Of a stretch of 64,000 nt of DNA, positions 22,678 to 34,210 are shown in pieces. Under the pieces are notes generated by a model, which saw nothing but the letters and a program-made list of their open reading frames with translations, searched no databases and was not told where the DNA came from. The stretch covers positions 238,802,622-238,866,621 of the forward strand of contig NC_053039.3 of the NCBI RefSeq assembly GCF_002575655.3. The letters are read 5' to 3'. This stretch comes from Aegilops tauschii subsp. strangulata (taxonomy: Eukaryota; Streptophyta; Magnoliopsida; Poales; Poaceae). A program made the translations under genes and the position numbers. The number at the start of each line of letters is the position of its first letter. The stretch's first letter is position 1.

Positions 22678-22998
22678 TCGGCAAGAGTCTTGCCGGGGCC
22701 CCGGCAAGGGTCTTGCCGCGGCGTCGTGGGCGTCCCCGACAAGGGTCTTGCCGGGGGGGGGGGGCTCGTGGGTATCCTCGGCAAGGATCTCGCCGAGGAT
22801 CTCCGTCTTCTAATTCTCATATGATCTTGCACGTTCTTGGTCTTCACAAAGATCTGCATGCCACCACGGAGGCGCCTCCCGAGATTTGGTTCCAATGTGG
22901 TTGAGGGCGTCGGAACTCTCAGGCTCAAGGGTGGCAGCCCTGCTGGCGTTGGGCAAGTTGCCCCGGCAAGGCTCTTGCCGGGGCTGTGGAGGCCGCCC
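22678..22998. repeat. Cluster of CGGCAAGG...CTTGCCGG palindromic units
   Basis: At least five units are visible, near 22678, 22702, 22738, 22778 and 22964. Several can fold back on themselves or pair with neighbours. A run of 11-12 G lies at about 22750. Confidence 0.75.
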
Positions 22999-23192
22999 CG
23001 GCAAGGGCCTTGTCGGGGGAGTCCACCTCGCCCTCCTGCTCTTTGTATTTCTGGCTTGGCGTTGGTCTAGTCATCTTGTGCCTTTGCTTCCTCTGCCCCG
23101 CCAAGCGTGGCCAGGGGCTTGGGGCTGCGACTGCCCGCGCACAAGTAAAGGGGTGCAAAAAGGGACCCCTACTTTTGTACACTGACACACAT

Positions 23193-24200
23193 CGACCGCT
23201 ATCCAGCATGCATCTAGTGTATTAAGTTCATGGAAAAATAGAGTAATGCAATAAGAACGATGACATGATGTAGACAAGATCTATCTATGCAGAGATAGAC
23301 CCCATCGTTTTATCCTTAGTAGCAACGATACATACGTGTCGGTTCCCTTTCTGTCACTGGGATCAAGCACTGTAAGATCGAACCCACTACAAAGCACCTC
23401 TTCCCATTGCAAGATAAATAGATCAAGTTGGCCAAACAAAACCCAAATATTGGAGAAGAAATACGAGGCTATAAGAGATCATGCATAAAAGAGATCAAAG
23501 AAACTCAAATACTTTCATGGATATAAAAAGATAGATCTGATCATAAACGCAAAGTTCATCGAGCCCAACAAACACATCGCAAAAGAGTTACATCATATGG
23601 ATCTCCAAGAGACCATTGTATTGAGAATTCAGAGAGAGAGAGAGATGAAGCCATCTAGCTACTAACTACGGACCCGAAGGTCTACAAAGAACTACTCACG
23701 CATCATCGGAGAGGCACCAATGGATGTGGTGAACCTCACCCGAGATGGTGTCTAGATTGGATCTGGCGGTTGTGGACTCTGCGGCGGCTGGATGCATATT
23801 TCGTCGATGCTTCTAGGGTTCTGGAAATATTGGGGTATTTATAGAGCAAAGAGGCGGTCCGGGGGGCACACGAGGTGGGCACAACCCACCAGGGCGCGCG
23901 TAGGCCTCCTGGCGCGCCCTGGTGGGTTGTGGCTCCCTCGGGGCACCCCCAGGAGCAGCCAGGGCCCGTTGTGTTCCTTCTGGCCCATAAAAATTCTCCA
24001 TAAAGTTTCAGGGCATTTGGACTCCGTCTGATATTGATTTTCTGCGATGTAAAAAACATGAAAAAAAACAGCAACTGGCACTTAGCACATGTCAATAGGT
24101 TAGTACCAAAAAATGATATAAAATGATTATAAAACATCCAAGATTGATAATATAACAGCATGTAACGATCAAAAATTATAGATACGTTGGAGACGTATCA
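23193..24200 (-). mobile_element. Element A, 5' LTR, start half
   Basis: Collinear with 1-891 from 23321 onward, and extends further left to the O insertion. It ends at GACGTATCA (24200), where D sequence begins with GAGAG, the candidate target duplication that cannot be checked on the left side. Confidence 0.9.
23836..23844 (-). promoter_or_regulatory. Probable TATA box of LTR A, 5' copy
   Basis: The minus strand reads CTATAAATA, same context as 518-526. Transcription of A would start here and run left, but is now cut by O. Confidence 0.6.
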
Positions 24201-24629
24201 GAGAGCCACTCAGCATTTTCATCGTGGTCTTCTCCTCGGTACGACTCAATAAAAATAAAAGAAACTCAGAGAAACACACTGAAATATTTTTGGAGTTTTT
24301 TGGTTTTCTGGAAGAAGGCAAATTAAAGAGAGAAAAACAAAAACGAGATAAACTATTCACACGGGAGAGCTCCCAACAAGCAAAAAGAAGAATAAAGAAA
24401 TCTTTTTGGGTTTTCTTTTTAGTACTACAACAAATTAAACTAGGAAGAAAAACCCGAAAAGAAGCAGGAAATATTTTTGGATTTTCTCACAATTTTTCAA
24501 ACACACAAGAAGAAGGCGAGAAAATAAACCTAACATGGACAATACAATGAAAGAGTGTGGACATCGACAACTGAAATGAAATGTGTGAACATGAATGTAA
24601 TGTCGGTGGAAATACATACTCCCCCAAGC
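24201..24629 (-). other. Element D internal, non-coding part after its ORF
   Basis: AT-rich with no ORF. It ends at the polypurine-tract-like TTAAGCTTGGGGGAGTATG (minus, 24615-24633) directly behind the D ORF stop, the same order as in I (13978/14012). Confidence 0.6.
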
Positions 24630-24990
24630 TTAAGCTTTTGGCCTAACTTGGTAATCACCATTCGAAGAAGCCATCAGGTCCCACGTTGAAGTGCTGGGGA
24701 GTGGGCACGGGTCCCACTGCTGAGGCTCCGCATGTGCCGCAGCTAGGTTGTTCCGGTAGGCGACGATGTCCTCAGGCATAATCCTGTATCCGCCCCTGGC
24801 AATAAGATCAAACAAAGCAGGTGCAGGCAAAGGAATAACATCACGGGTAATCTCACTAAATGCCAAGTTATAAGGAACATCCATAGTGGTGTTCTCGCTA
24901 TCAATAAAGTGGTGGTGTGCCATAGCCGCGCGATCTAAGTAAACCTTGTGCAAGGGATAATCATGCTGGCGTATCTGGATGTTAAAGTGA
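24630..24990 (-). pseudogene. Element D accessory ORF, C-terminal piece
   Basis: The open frame ends with TAA at 24630-24632. It contains DRAAMAHHHFIDSENT, LPAPALFDLIARGGY and IMPEDIVAYRNN. It is the continuation of 43432-44017, split by insertion of B at CTCGC. I recognise the combination as an ORF type seen in Triticeae Athila-like elements, possibly an Athila ORF1 relative. Function is not known to me. Confidence 0.6.
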
Positions 24991-24995
24991 CTCGC

Positions 24996-26481
24996 TGATA
25001 ACCCATAAGTATAGGGGATCGTTTGTAGCCTTCTTCGATAAATAAGAGTTTTGAATCCAACGAGGAGCTAAAGGTAGAACAAATATTCATTCAAGTTCTA
25101 TCGACCACTAATACAACTCTACGCACACTTGACGTTTGCTTTACCGAAAACAAGTATGAAACTATTTTGTAGGTGTGATGCTAGAACTACTTTGCAAGAA
25201 TAAAACTAGAAGTACTTTGCAAGAATAAAACTACGAATAAATTGCAAGGTAGTAAAAGGAGATAGCTTTTGTCAACAAGAAAGTTATTTGTCCCTAGGCA
25301 ATCGATAACAAGTACCGGTAATCATTCTTGTAATTTTATATGAGGGAGAGGCATGAGCTAACATACTCTCTCTACTTGGATCATATGCACTTATGATTGG
25401 ACCCCTAGCAAGCATCCGCAACTACTAAAGATCATTAAGGTCGTGAAACCCAACCATAGCATTAAGTATCAAGTCCTCTTTACTCCCATACGTCATACCC
25501 CACTTACTCGGGTTTAAGCTTATGTCACTCTCGCAACCCACCATAAGCGAACCATGAACATATTGCAACACCCTACAGTGGGGGCCCCTCACATTTGCGC
25601 GAGAATGGAGGGCACCGTAGGACAGCACCATAAATAAAATATGCAATCATACCAACCAAGATCACGATTAACCCATAGGAAAAAACGAATCTACTCAAAC
25701 ATCATAGGATAACCATAGATCATTGGGAAATAATATATGGAGTTGAGCACCATGTTTAAGTAGATATTACAACAAGGAGAAGAGGTGTTACACCGCTGCA
25801 TAGAGGGGGAGAAAGTTGGTGTTGACGGTAGCAAGATTGTTGATGTAGATCGCTGTCCCGATCGTTGCCCAGGTGGCACTCCGGCACCACCGGAAGCGAG
25901 GGGGGAGAGAGCCGCCCTCCTTCTTCTTCTTCCTTGGTCTCCCCCCTAGATGGGAGGAGAGTTCCCCCTCTGGTCCATGGCTTCCATGGCGGCGGAGGGG
26001 CAGGAGCCCCTCCGAGATTGGATCTCCCTCTCTGTTCTCTTCTGTTTCGCGTTCTTCAGATCTGGCCAAAACCCGTTTCTTATATTCCAGGAGATCCGTA
26101 ACTCCGATTGCGCTAAGATTTTAACACAATTTTTTTCTGAATATAAGCTTCCTTGCGCCCGAAGTAGAGCTCCAACCAATGTTCGAGGAGGGCACAACCC
26201 ACCACCATGCGCCAGGGGCCTCTGGCGCGCCATGGTGTCTTGTGGGCTGTGTGGGCCTCCATTTGCGGTGATTCCAACTCCCAAAATCACATATATTCCA
26301 AAATAATTCTCCGTAAAATTTTATTGCATTTGGACTTCGTTTGATATGGATTTTCTGCGATACAAAAAACAGGAACTGGCACTGGGCACTGGATCAATAG
26401 GTTGTCCAATAAATCATATAAAAAGTTGTATAATATTGGCATGAAACAATCAAAAATTATAGATACGACGGAGACGTATCA
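24996..26481 (-). mobile_element. Element B, 3' LTR
   Basis: 1486 bp. On the minus strand it starts TGATACGTCTCCG and ends TATGGGTTATCA. The promoter zone has a GC-rich inverted repeat around GGCGCGCC (about 26170-26235). Confidence 0.92.
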
Positions 26482-26496
26482 GCATCCCCAAGCTTA
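26482..26496 (-). other. Polypurine tract of element B
   Basis: The minus strand reads TTAAGCTTGGGGATGC adjoining the LTR start, the same as in A. Confidence 0.85.
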
Positions 26497-28204
26497 ATTC
26501 CTGCTCGTCCTCAAGCAGGTAAATGATAAAAAGAATAATTTTTGATGTGGAATGCCTAGCATAAACTTGATCATATATCTAATCATGGCATGAATATTAA
26601 GACATAAGTGATTCAAAGCAATAGTCCATAATTTGACATAAAGACACCAATACTCAGGCATCCCAACGAACAATCATGTCTTTCAAAATATCAACGCTAA
26701 AGAAAGCTATCCCTACAAAATCATGTAGTCTTGTCATGCTCTGTCTTCTTAACACAAAGTATTTATCATGCACAACCCCGATGACAAGCCGAGCAATTGG
26801 TTCATACTTTTTAACGCGCTTCAGCTTTTTCAACCCTCACACAATACATGAGCGCGAGCCATGGATATAGCACTACGGGTGGAATAGAGTATGATGATAA
26901 GGGTAAATATATAGAAGACAAAAAGTAAGAAAGCCTCACATCGACGCGGCTAACCAACGGGCTATGGAGATGCCCATCAATTGATATCAATGCGAGGAGT
27001 AGGGATTGCCATGCAACATATGCACTAAGAGCTATAAGTGTATGAAAGCTCAATATGAAAACTAAGTGGGTGTGCATCTAATCCTATAATGAAAAATTCC
27101 CACTAGTATATGAAAGTGACAACATAGGAGACTCTCCATATGAAAAACATGGTGCTACTTTGAAGCACAAGTGTGGTAAAGGATACTAACAATGCCCCTT
27201 CTCTCTTTGTTTATTTTAATTTATTTTATTATTTTTCTTTCTTTTTTTCCTTTTTTCTTTTTCTTTTTCTCTCATTGTTCGGAGTCTCATCCCGACTTGT
27301 GGGGGGATCATAGTCTCCATCATCCTTTCCTCACTGGGGCACTGCTCTAAAAATGAATAATGATGATCATCACACTTCTATTTACTTATAACTCATAAAG
27401 AAATAAAAATTATAACTTGATACCTATGACAAAGTATGACTCTATATGAATGCCTCTGGCAGTGTACCAGGATGTGCAATGATCTAGCATAACATGTATG
27501 AAAAATGATGAACGGTAGCTGAGCCACAACTACTATGTTAGCTATATGATCATGCAAAGCAATATGACAATGAATGCTCAAGTCATCAAACAGAAGCAAT
27601 GGATGTTGCATGGCAATATATCTTGGAATGGCCATGGAAAAGCCATAATAGGTAGGTATGGTGACTGTTTTGAGGAAGATATAATAAGGCCTATGTGTGA
27701 TAGAGCGTATCATATCACGGGGTTTGGATGCACCTGCAAAGTTTGCACCACGTCTCGATGTGAGAAAGGGCAATGCACGGTACCGTAGAGGCTAGCAAAT
27801 TGTGGAAAGATAAGAGTGCGTATAATCCATGGACTCACATTAGTCATAAAGAACTCATATACTTATTGCAAAAGTTTATTAGCCCTCGAAGCAAAGTACT
27901 ACTACGCATGCCCCTAGGGGGATAGATTGGTAGGAAAAGACCATCGCTCGTCCCCGACCGCCACTCATAAGAAAGACAATCAATAATAAATCATGCTCCA
28001 ACTTCATAGCATAACGAGAGACTATACGTGCATGCTTCGGGAATCACAAACCATAACACCAATATTCCTACTAAACACAACCATTTACTAGTACCTCCCA
28101 CATATTGTCATCTCTATATCGCAAAACTATTGCAAGGAATCAAACATATCATATTCAGTGATCCATAAGTTTTATGTAGGATTTTATGACTAACCATGCA
28201 ATTG

Positions 28205-28450
28205 ACCAATTCCTTTTGACTCTCTAAATAGATCTAAGTGAAGCATGAGAGTTTAATTCTTTCTACAAAAGATCATGCTCTAATAAATATAAGTGAATAA
28301 AAAGAGCATTCTACAAACAAAGGTTTTCTATGTGAAGAGAAACAGGCAATGCAAACTTCAAATGATAGAAGTGAAGCACATGAAGCATTCTATAAAGCCA
28401 TACTCAAAAGATATAAATGAAGTACAATGAGCATTCTATAAATCAACCAT
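28205..28450. repeat. Degenerate AAGTGAAGCA motif array in B
   Basis: Units such as ATCTAAGTGAAGCATGAGAG and ATATAAGTGAA recur near 28228, 28290, 28370 and 28420. It is the counterpart of the arrays in A and D. Confidence 0.6.
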
Positions 28451-28593
28451 GGACTATCTCATACCAGCATGGTGCATAAAAGAAAAATGAAAACTAAATG
28501 CAAAAGACACTCCAAGATTTGCACATATCACATGGACGAAACGAATCGAAAACATACCGATACTTGTTGAAGAAAGATGGGATGCCTTCCGGG

Positions 28594-28665
28594 GCATCCC
28601 GAAGCTTAGACGCTTGAGTCTCCTTGAATATTTACTTGGGGTGGCTTGGGCATCCCCAAGCTTGA
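28594..28665 (-). other. Two internal polypurine-tract-like copies in B
   Basis: GGCATCCCGAAGCTTAG at 28594 (one mismatch) and GGCATCCCCAAGCTTGAG at 28649. The spacing of 57 bases is close to that in A and D. Confidence 0.6.
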
Positions 28666-29461
28666 GCTCTTGCCTCTCCTCCTTCTCCTCATATTGATAC
28701 CTCCTCGATCTTCGAACACTTCATCCACACAAAACTTAACCGAATTTTTAGTGGCGGGGTTAGTGAATATGGCAATGAAATCCCATCATGTACTGCTGTA
28801 ACATTATTGTATAATTATAGACAAACATTAACCACTGTATGCTATCACAATTCTATGGCCCCAAGTCAAGGAGGCTTCAACAAGAATTCAAACATACGCA
28901 AATAATGAAGCTATAACAACAATCTGTGAAAACAGGACAGTCTGTAAAGATTCGAACATCCACCATACTTCTGTAACTCTAAAAATTCTTACAAAATTAG
29001 GAAAAATAAAATTTTTGTATAGAAATACATTACAAAAGGTTTCAAAACCTTTTGAAGTTCTAGTAAAAAAGGTAAAATCGCACACTACAGCCAAAGATTC
29101 TGTCTTGCACCGCACAAACCAACAAGCAATTTAAACATCCTAAAGGCAAATCTTGGCACATTATTTTTATAATACAATGGAATTGTACAGGAGGATAATT
29201 ATTTTTGTTGAAAAGTTTCTTCAATTCAAGATTCGTAAAGTTTCCATGGGCATGAACAAAGTTCAAGGATGTCCCCCACTTTCAAAATGCTCGTCTCTCT
29301 CACTTTGGCTTTTCTTTTTGTGAAGTTTTAAGTTCCCCTCTATATTTTTTGTTTTTTTAACTTTATAAAAGCAATCAAAAGAAATAAATGACTCTCTAAA
29401 ACTTCCGGGTTGTCTCCCTGGCAGTGCTTTCTTTAAAGCCATTAAGCTAGGTATAAATTGC

Positions 29462-30814
29462 TCAAGTAATGAATCCACTCGGATCCCAAGGTATATCAAA
29501 GCCAATTTTAATTAACAATGATTTGGCATTTAGTAGTGAGCAGAAAGCAACATATATCATGCAATGACGAAGTTTAACTCTCTTCCTATGCATCGGCATG
29601 TCATACAAGAACAATTCATGCACATCAAGTAAAGGCCAATACATAGCATAAGCAGTTTCTTGCAATTTTATCGTGTTGGAAACGTAGAGAGGCGGAGATG
29701 TAGTTCCTTTCCCATAATAATTGCAAGTAGGAGAAGCAAGCACATGCGTACTATATTCATCAAAATCATCATGTGCAACGGTAAAAGGCAACCATCAATG
29801 CAATCTTTAATAAGTGTAAACTTCTCCGATGTAGTGTAGTTTGGAGAATTCAAAAAGATAATAGGACTATCATGTGTGGATGCAATAGCAAAAATTTCAT
29901 TCTCAACGTAAGGAACTATAGCAAGTTCATCTCAATAAACATAATTCATATTGGCACCTTGGCCACAAGCATAGCAATCATCATATTCATCAAAAAGGGA
30001 TATTTCAAATGAATCAACGGGATCATAGCAATTATCAAAGCATTCATCCCTCGGTAAGAACGAAGGGATATTAAACAATGTATGAGTTGAAGAGTTACTC
30101 TCATTATAACGAGGGCACAGGTAGCTAATCCATTCTTCCTTCGCTTGTTCTTCACTCTCCGTATCATCTTTTTCATCCAATGAGCTCACAGTGTCATTAA
30201 TTTCTTCTTCCATAGACTCCTGCAAAATATTAGTATCTTCTTGGACAGCGGAGTTATTCTCAATAAATACATCAATATCGTAATTGTATTTATAATTATC
30301 ATAGAAATATTTAAGGATGGCAAGATTTTTAGGTCTATAAACTGAATCATCAGAATCTTCAAACTTTTCAAACAAAGATTCAATTTCATATGCACCCTTA
30401 AAAGCAACAAATTCTTCTATTCATTCCACATCATAGTAATCATATATACCATGCATTAGCATAAGAAGCTAAGGTTTCATTATCATTAAATTTGCATGAA
30501 AAGGGAAGGTGTGGAGCATTCATCCTAGAGCATCAAGTATAATCATATCTCAAGCATAAATCCCGAGCATACCAATGCAGCATATAAATGTGATCCCATA
30601 AAAGTTTCCCTTTTTGTGTCAACCGATAATCCCTAAAGTATTCACGTTGATCCAACGTTACTCCCATTATCATGTTGAATGGGGTTTTCTCAGGATTATC
30701 AAAGTAGTGCATAATATTTTTCACATAACGAGCATCGAGGGTTTTAGGAGGTTCCCCATTTCCATGAGTAACAAGTACCACTAATTTTTTTGGTGTTTTG
30801 TGTTCCATATCCAT
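29462..30814 (-). pseudogene. Unknown ORF in the gag position of element B
   Basis: It begins about 95 bases after the primer site with MDMEHKTPKKLVV (30814). The first block ends near 30533 and contains NMIMGVTLDQREYF and GKLLWDHIYMLHW. The second block (29932-30375) is very acidic, with EEEINDTVSSLDEKDDTESEE, and also contains a Cys-x2-Cys pair (YACGQG). The third block (29462-29791) contains FTVAHDDFDEY and DVHELFLYDMPMHRKRVKL. At least two frameshifts and one stop break it. It lacks a zinc knuckle and any motif of protease, RT or integrase. The blocks look like one former protein of about 450 residues, of a kind I recall from Triticeae repeats without assigned function. Confidence 0.55.
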
Positions 30815-30908
30815 AACTAAAGATAGAGAACAACTTAGAACAGAAAATAAAATCTACTTAGTGATAAAGAAACAAGCACACACAAGAATATTCACCCCAT
30901 GCTATTGC

Positions 30909-30926
30909 TCCCCGGCAACGGCGCCA
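30909..30926 (-). other. Primer binding site of element B (tRNA-Asp)
   Basis: The plus strand reads TCCCCGGCAACGGCGCCA, a perfect match, 11 bases from the LTR edge at 30938. Confidence 0.88.
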
Positions 30927-30937
30927 GAAAAGGGTCT

Positions 30938-31344
30938 TGATAACCCATAAGTATAGGGGATCGTTTTGTAGCCTTCTTCGATAAATAAGAGTGTCGAACC
31001 CAACAAGGAGCTAAAGGTAGAACAAATATTCATTCAAGTTCTATCGACCACCGATACAACTCTAAGCACACTTGATGTTTGCTTTACCAAAAACAAGTAT
31101 GAAACTATTTTGTAGGTGTGATGCTAGAACTACTTTGCAAGAATAAAACTAGAAGTACTTTGCAAGAGTAAAACCATGAATAAATTGTGAGGTAGTAAAA
31201 GGAGATAGCTTTTGTCAACAAGAAAGTTATTTGTCCCTAGGCAATCGATAACAAGTACCGGTAATCATTCTTGTAATTTTATATGAGGGAGAGGCATTAG
31301 CTAACATACTTTCTCTACTTGGATCATATGCACTTATGATTGGA
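30938..31344 (-). mobile_element. Element B, 5' LTR, end part
   Basis: Collinear with 24996 onward. It is interrupted at the TTGGA target site of C (31340-31344). Confidence 0.92.
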
Positions 31345-34103
31345 TGTAACATCCCAAATTTTCAATTTGGAATGTTATACATAGGTCATACCTGCATATC
31401 ATATTTTATTGCATTTCGTTTCACGATCCTCGAAATTCTAAGCAACTCAAGGACCCTCGGAGAGAGTTGGGGGTTTCGCCGTTCTCATATTTGAATTTTA
31501 TCAAATATCGAAACAAGGATCACTTTGGTTTTAATAGTTTTTCTCTCCGAAAATATTTCATATAAAAAAATATGAGAGGGGATAATATGACTTCTCCAAA
31601 ATAAATGAAATATCGGAGGAAAAATATTAAAATCAAATAATTATATTTATTTAGATTTTATCGCTATTTTATTCGAATTAGAAAAATATGCATTTTTTAA
31701 AAAAATTGCATTTTTAGGCCAAGAATATGTTCACCCTGTTCTAAATATTTTATTTAGACGGCGAAAATTTGTTTTGGTATTTTTAGATTTTCTTTTATTT
31801 ATTTTTCTTAGGATTTTGTTTTGGCGGAATATGTTTAAAAATCGCTTCGGACCGACTGGGCCGAAAGCCCAGCCGGTCCACTCCACCGCGCCGTCCCCGA
31901 CCCCCGGGAGGCCTCCGCCTCCCGCACGCGCCGCCGGCCGTCGTGGCCGACCCGCCCTCCCCTTGCCCCTCCCCCAAGCCGCCCCACGCCCCTGCCTTTA
32001 TATATGCCGCCGCCCCGCCGCCTCGACCGCCACCACCCCGCCTCGCCGCCTCCCGCAGCAGCAGCCGCAGCAGCCCGCAGCCGCCGCCGCTCGCCGCCGC
32101 CCCGCGCCACGCCCCACTTTCCCGCCGTCACCCGCAGCCCCGTCCGCCGCCGCCGCCGCCGTCCCGATCCGATCCGGCCGCCGTTTTTTTTGGTTAGGTA
32201 AAAACTGATCAGTTTTTTTATAAACCCTAGTTTTTTTGTTTAGATCGGTTTTATTTCGGTTTTTCTCGGTTCGGTTAAATAACGGACGTTCATCCGTACG
32301 TTCGTTTTAACGGACGCCGTTCACCCGTTAGTCACAGACAGCGAACGTTCGTTCGTTAGCCTGTTCGTCAGTTTTGCTTTTTCCAGGGTTTTTCCGCGAT
32401 TATTTTCGATCGTGATTTCTGCCCTAATCTTCGTTCTAGTATAACTTTTTGCTCGTTTATCGGAATCAGGCGATTCAAGCGCCCAGATCTTCGTCTCGAA
32501 GTTCTCTTTCTGTTTAACCACCTTGAACAAGATTTTGGTACTGTAAAATTTGACTTTAGTCCAGATTCGTAATCGGATCTTGTTTCTTTCGCAGTTTGAG
32601 TTTCGTTGCTCCGTTTGATTGATTCTTTTGCAAACCGGAGTTCTTCAGTTGAACCTTCTGGTTAGATCTTCTTATTTGAGTTTTACCCGTGTATCTTTGC
32701 TTGATTGCTTATGTATGCTATTGTTTGTTTGCGATAGAATTCCCGGAGTGCGAAGCGTGCTACTACGAGTCTCTAGGTTTTGCGGATCGTCAGCAAGGCA
32801 AGTAACACTTTGATCATATTCCTTTCATACCCAGTTTTTATGCATTCGTTACAATCCTCAAACACTGCATGATTAGGATGTGATTAACTTGTGGGTTTGG
32901 GAAGTAGATGATGAGGTAGAACCTATTACCTGTTTTATTATCAAACCCTTGGGAGTTACTTCTACGTTATGCTTATATTACTATGCTATGCTCGTAGACG
33001 TGGATTGCGTTTGACTGTATCCATGACAGATGTGAGATGATTATTTAATGGTTCAACTTAAGGTGGCAACTTTAATACACATCTGGGTGGATTGCTTGTT
33101 TGGGCACCTGGAGAATCCAGTGTTGTCCTAGGATATCCTGGAGTACCCGTGTGATCATCCTAAGGTCCGCCACCCAGGCTCAAAGGGATCATAAGATTAT
33201 TCATGCTAGAAACTTCCGTGTGCAGCCACAAGCTATTATGGGCTCTAGCATAGTTGAGTATGTTGCATGACCTCTTCCAGTGGTAGGCTAGCAGATGTAG
33301 AGGGATGTAGGTTGGTACTGTCTACCCGGGGTTAGAGTTAATGCTTCTGAAAGACTGTGTCTCGGTCATCCGTTTCTCAAACACAATGTAGTGGGAGAAA
33401 TCAAACGGAGGAGATCGAGTCTTGTGGGGAAAAGTGAGCAAACCTCTGCAGAGTGTACAATCTAATCATGGTTAGCCGTGTCCCCGGTTATGGACATCTT
33501 GAGTATCTAGTACTTGGATTATCCTATTGCATCTCATCACTTTAATTTAATATGTTGGGTTAATGATTACTTTAATTAGGGTTGAGTTGGAGGAACCTTC
33601 TCAATGATGTTTCAACTACCATGATAGTTAAATAAAAATATATTCCTTTGTTGTAGGAAAACATTGGCTTTTCACAAAACAATATACCCATAGAGCCTTA
33701 CCACCAGCCAAATGTGCATGTAGTGATAGCATTTATCTGTTCATTGCTCTACTGTGTTATCTTCCCAGCATATTCCATGTGCTGACCCGTTTTCGGGCTG
33801 CAACGTATTGTGTTGCAGACTTTACAAACGACGAGTAAAGGTGCGATAGGTCGTTGTTGTGCATCTCAGCTATGTCATTGGAGTTGATGGACTCACTTAT
33901 CTTCCAAGCCTTCCGCTGTTATCGTTTTAGATGGCCTTAAGCCATATTTATTGTAATAAGTTCTCTTTTGAGACATTCGATGTAATAAGTGTGTGATTGC
34001 TACTCTGTTATAAATCCATTCGAGTATTGTGTGTGTCAGCATTACCGATCCAGGGATGACACTTAAGCACAGAGACTTGACCGTTTGAGGTCGGGTCGCT
34101 ACA
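31345..34103 (+). mobile_element. Element C, 5' LTR
   Basis: 2759 bp, TGTAACATCC to GTCGCTACA. The first 37 bases form a near-perfect hairpin. A CpG-rich zone with CCGCCGCC runs (31860-32170) surrounds the TATA box, followed by AACGTTCGTT-type repeats at 32280-32365. Confidence 0.95.
31997..32006 (+). promoter_or_regulatory. Probable TATA box of LTR C
   Basis: TTTATATATG stands in an otherwise GC-rich, Pro-codon-like stretch. The 3' LTR copy reads TTTATATG at 40205. Confidence 0.6.
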
Positions 34104-34106
34104 AGA

Positions 34107-34118
34107 TGGTATCAGAGC
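34107..34118 (+). other. Primer binding site of element C (initiator tRNA-Met)
   Basis: TGGTATCAGAGC, the classical complement of the plant initiator tRNA-Met 3' end, three bases after the LTR. Confidence 0.93.
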
Positions 34119-34210
34119 ACACGCTGAGTGTAGGACACGACCACTAAGATAAGCCATATGTCACTCTTCTCTACTCATTTCTGACTCCTCTCCATTTTCT
34201 ACTCTTTAGG

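Larger units (their letters stand above)
6764..23187 (-). mobile_element. Element O: Tat-like Gypsy retrotransposon nested in A
   Basis: Plus-strand edges are TGTCGGGG at 6764 and CTGACA at 23187, flanked by the 5-bp duplication CACAT (6759-6763 and 23188-23192). Orientation is minus, because the tRNA-Arg primer site adjoins the right LTR. The left (3') LTR survives only as 202 bp. The rest of that LTR, its polypurine tract and an unknown amount of body were lost where I now sits. No gag or pol of its own is visible. The remaining body carries a long ORF on the opposite strand, an arrangement known for Tat-lineage additional ORFs. Confidence 0.85.
22023..23187 (-). mobile_element. Element O, 5' LTR
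   Basis: 1165 bp. On the minus strand it starts TGTCAGTGTAC and ends CCCCGACA. The right edge is followed by the CACAT target duplication. It contains hairpin-forming CGGCAAG...CTTGCCG units between 22678 and 22998. Confidence 0.9.
26497..29461 (-). other. Element B internal region, non-coding
   Basis: About 3 kb without a supportable ORF. It has a T/C-rich run at 27206-27278, a motif array at 28205-28450 and two internal polypurine-tract-like copies at 28594-28665. Much of it aligns by eye with D (44560-48240) and more loosely with A. Confidence 0.7.

Noticed and set aside
6764..23187. Element O read as a plus-strand element because its long ORF is on the plus strand
   Set aside because: The tRNA-Arg primer site next to the right LTR and the TGTCAGTG start at 23187 fix the direction as minus; the ORF is antisense.
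30909..30926. tRNA gene fragments
   Set aside because: The tRNA-Asp, tRNA-Arg and tRNA-Met 3'-end matches are only 12-18 bases long and adjoin LTRs, so they are primer sites, not tRNA genes.
31774..32208. Pro-rich ORFs in the C LTR, and similar ones at 39981-40412 and 58624-58908
   Set aside because: They are by-products of the CCGCCGCC-rich leader after the TATA box and are not collinear between LTR copies.
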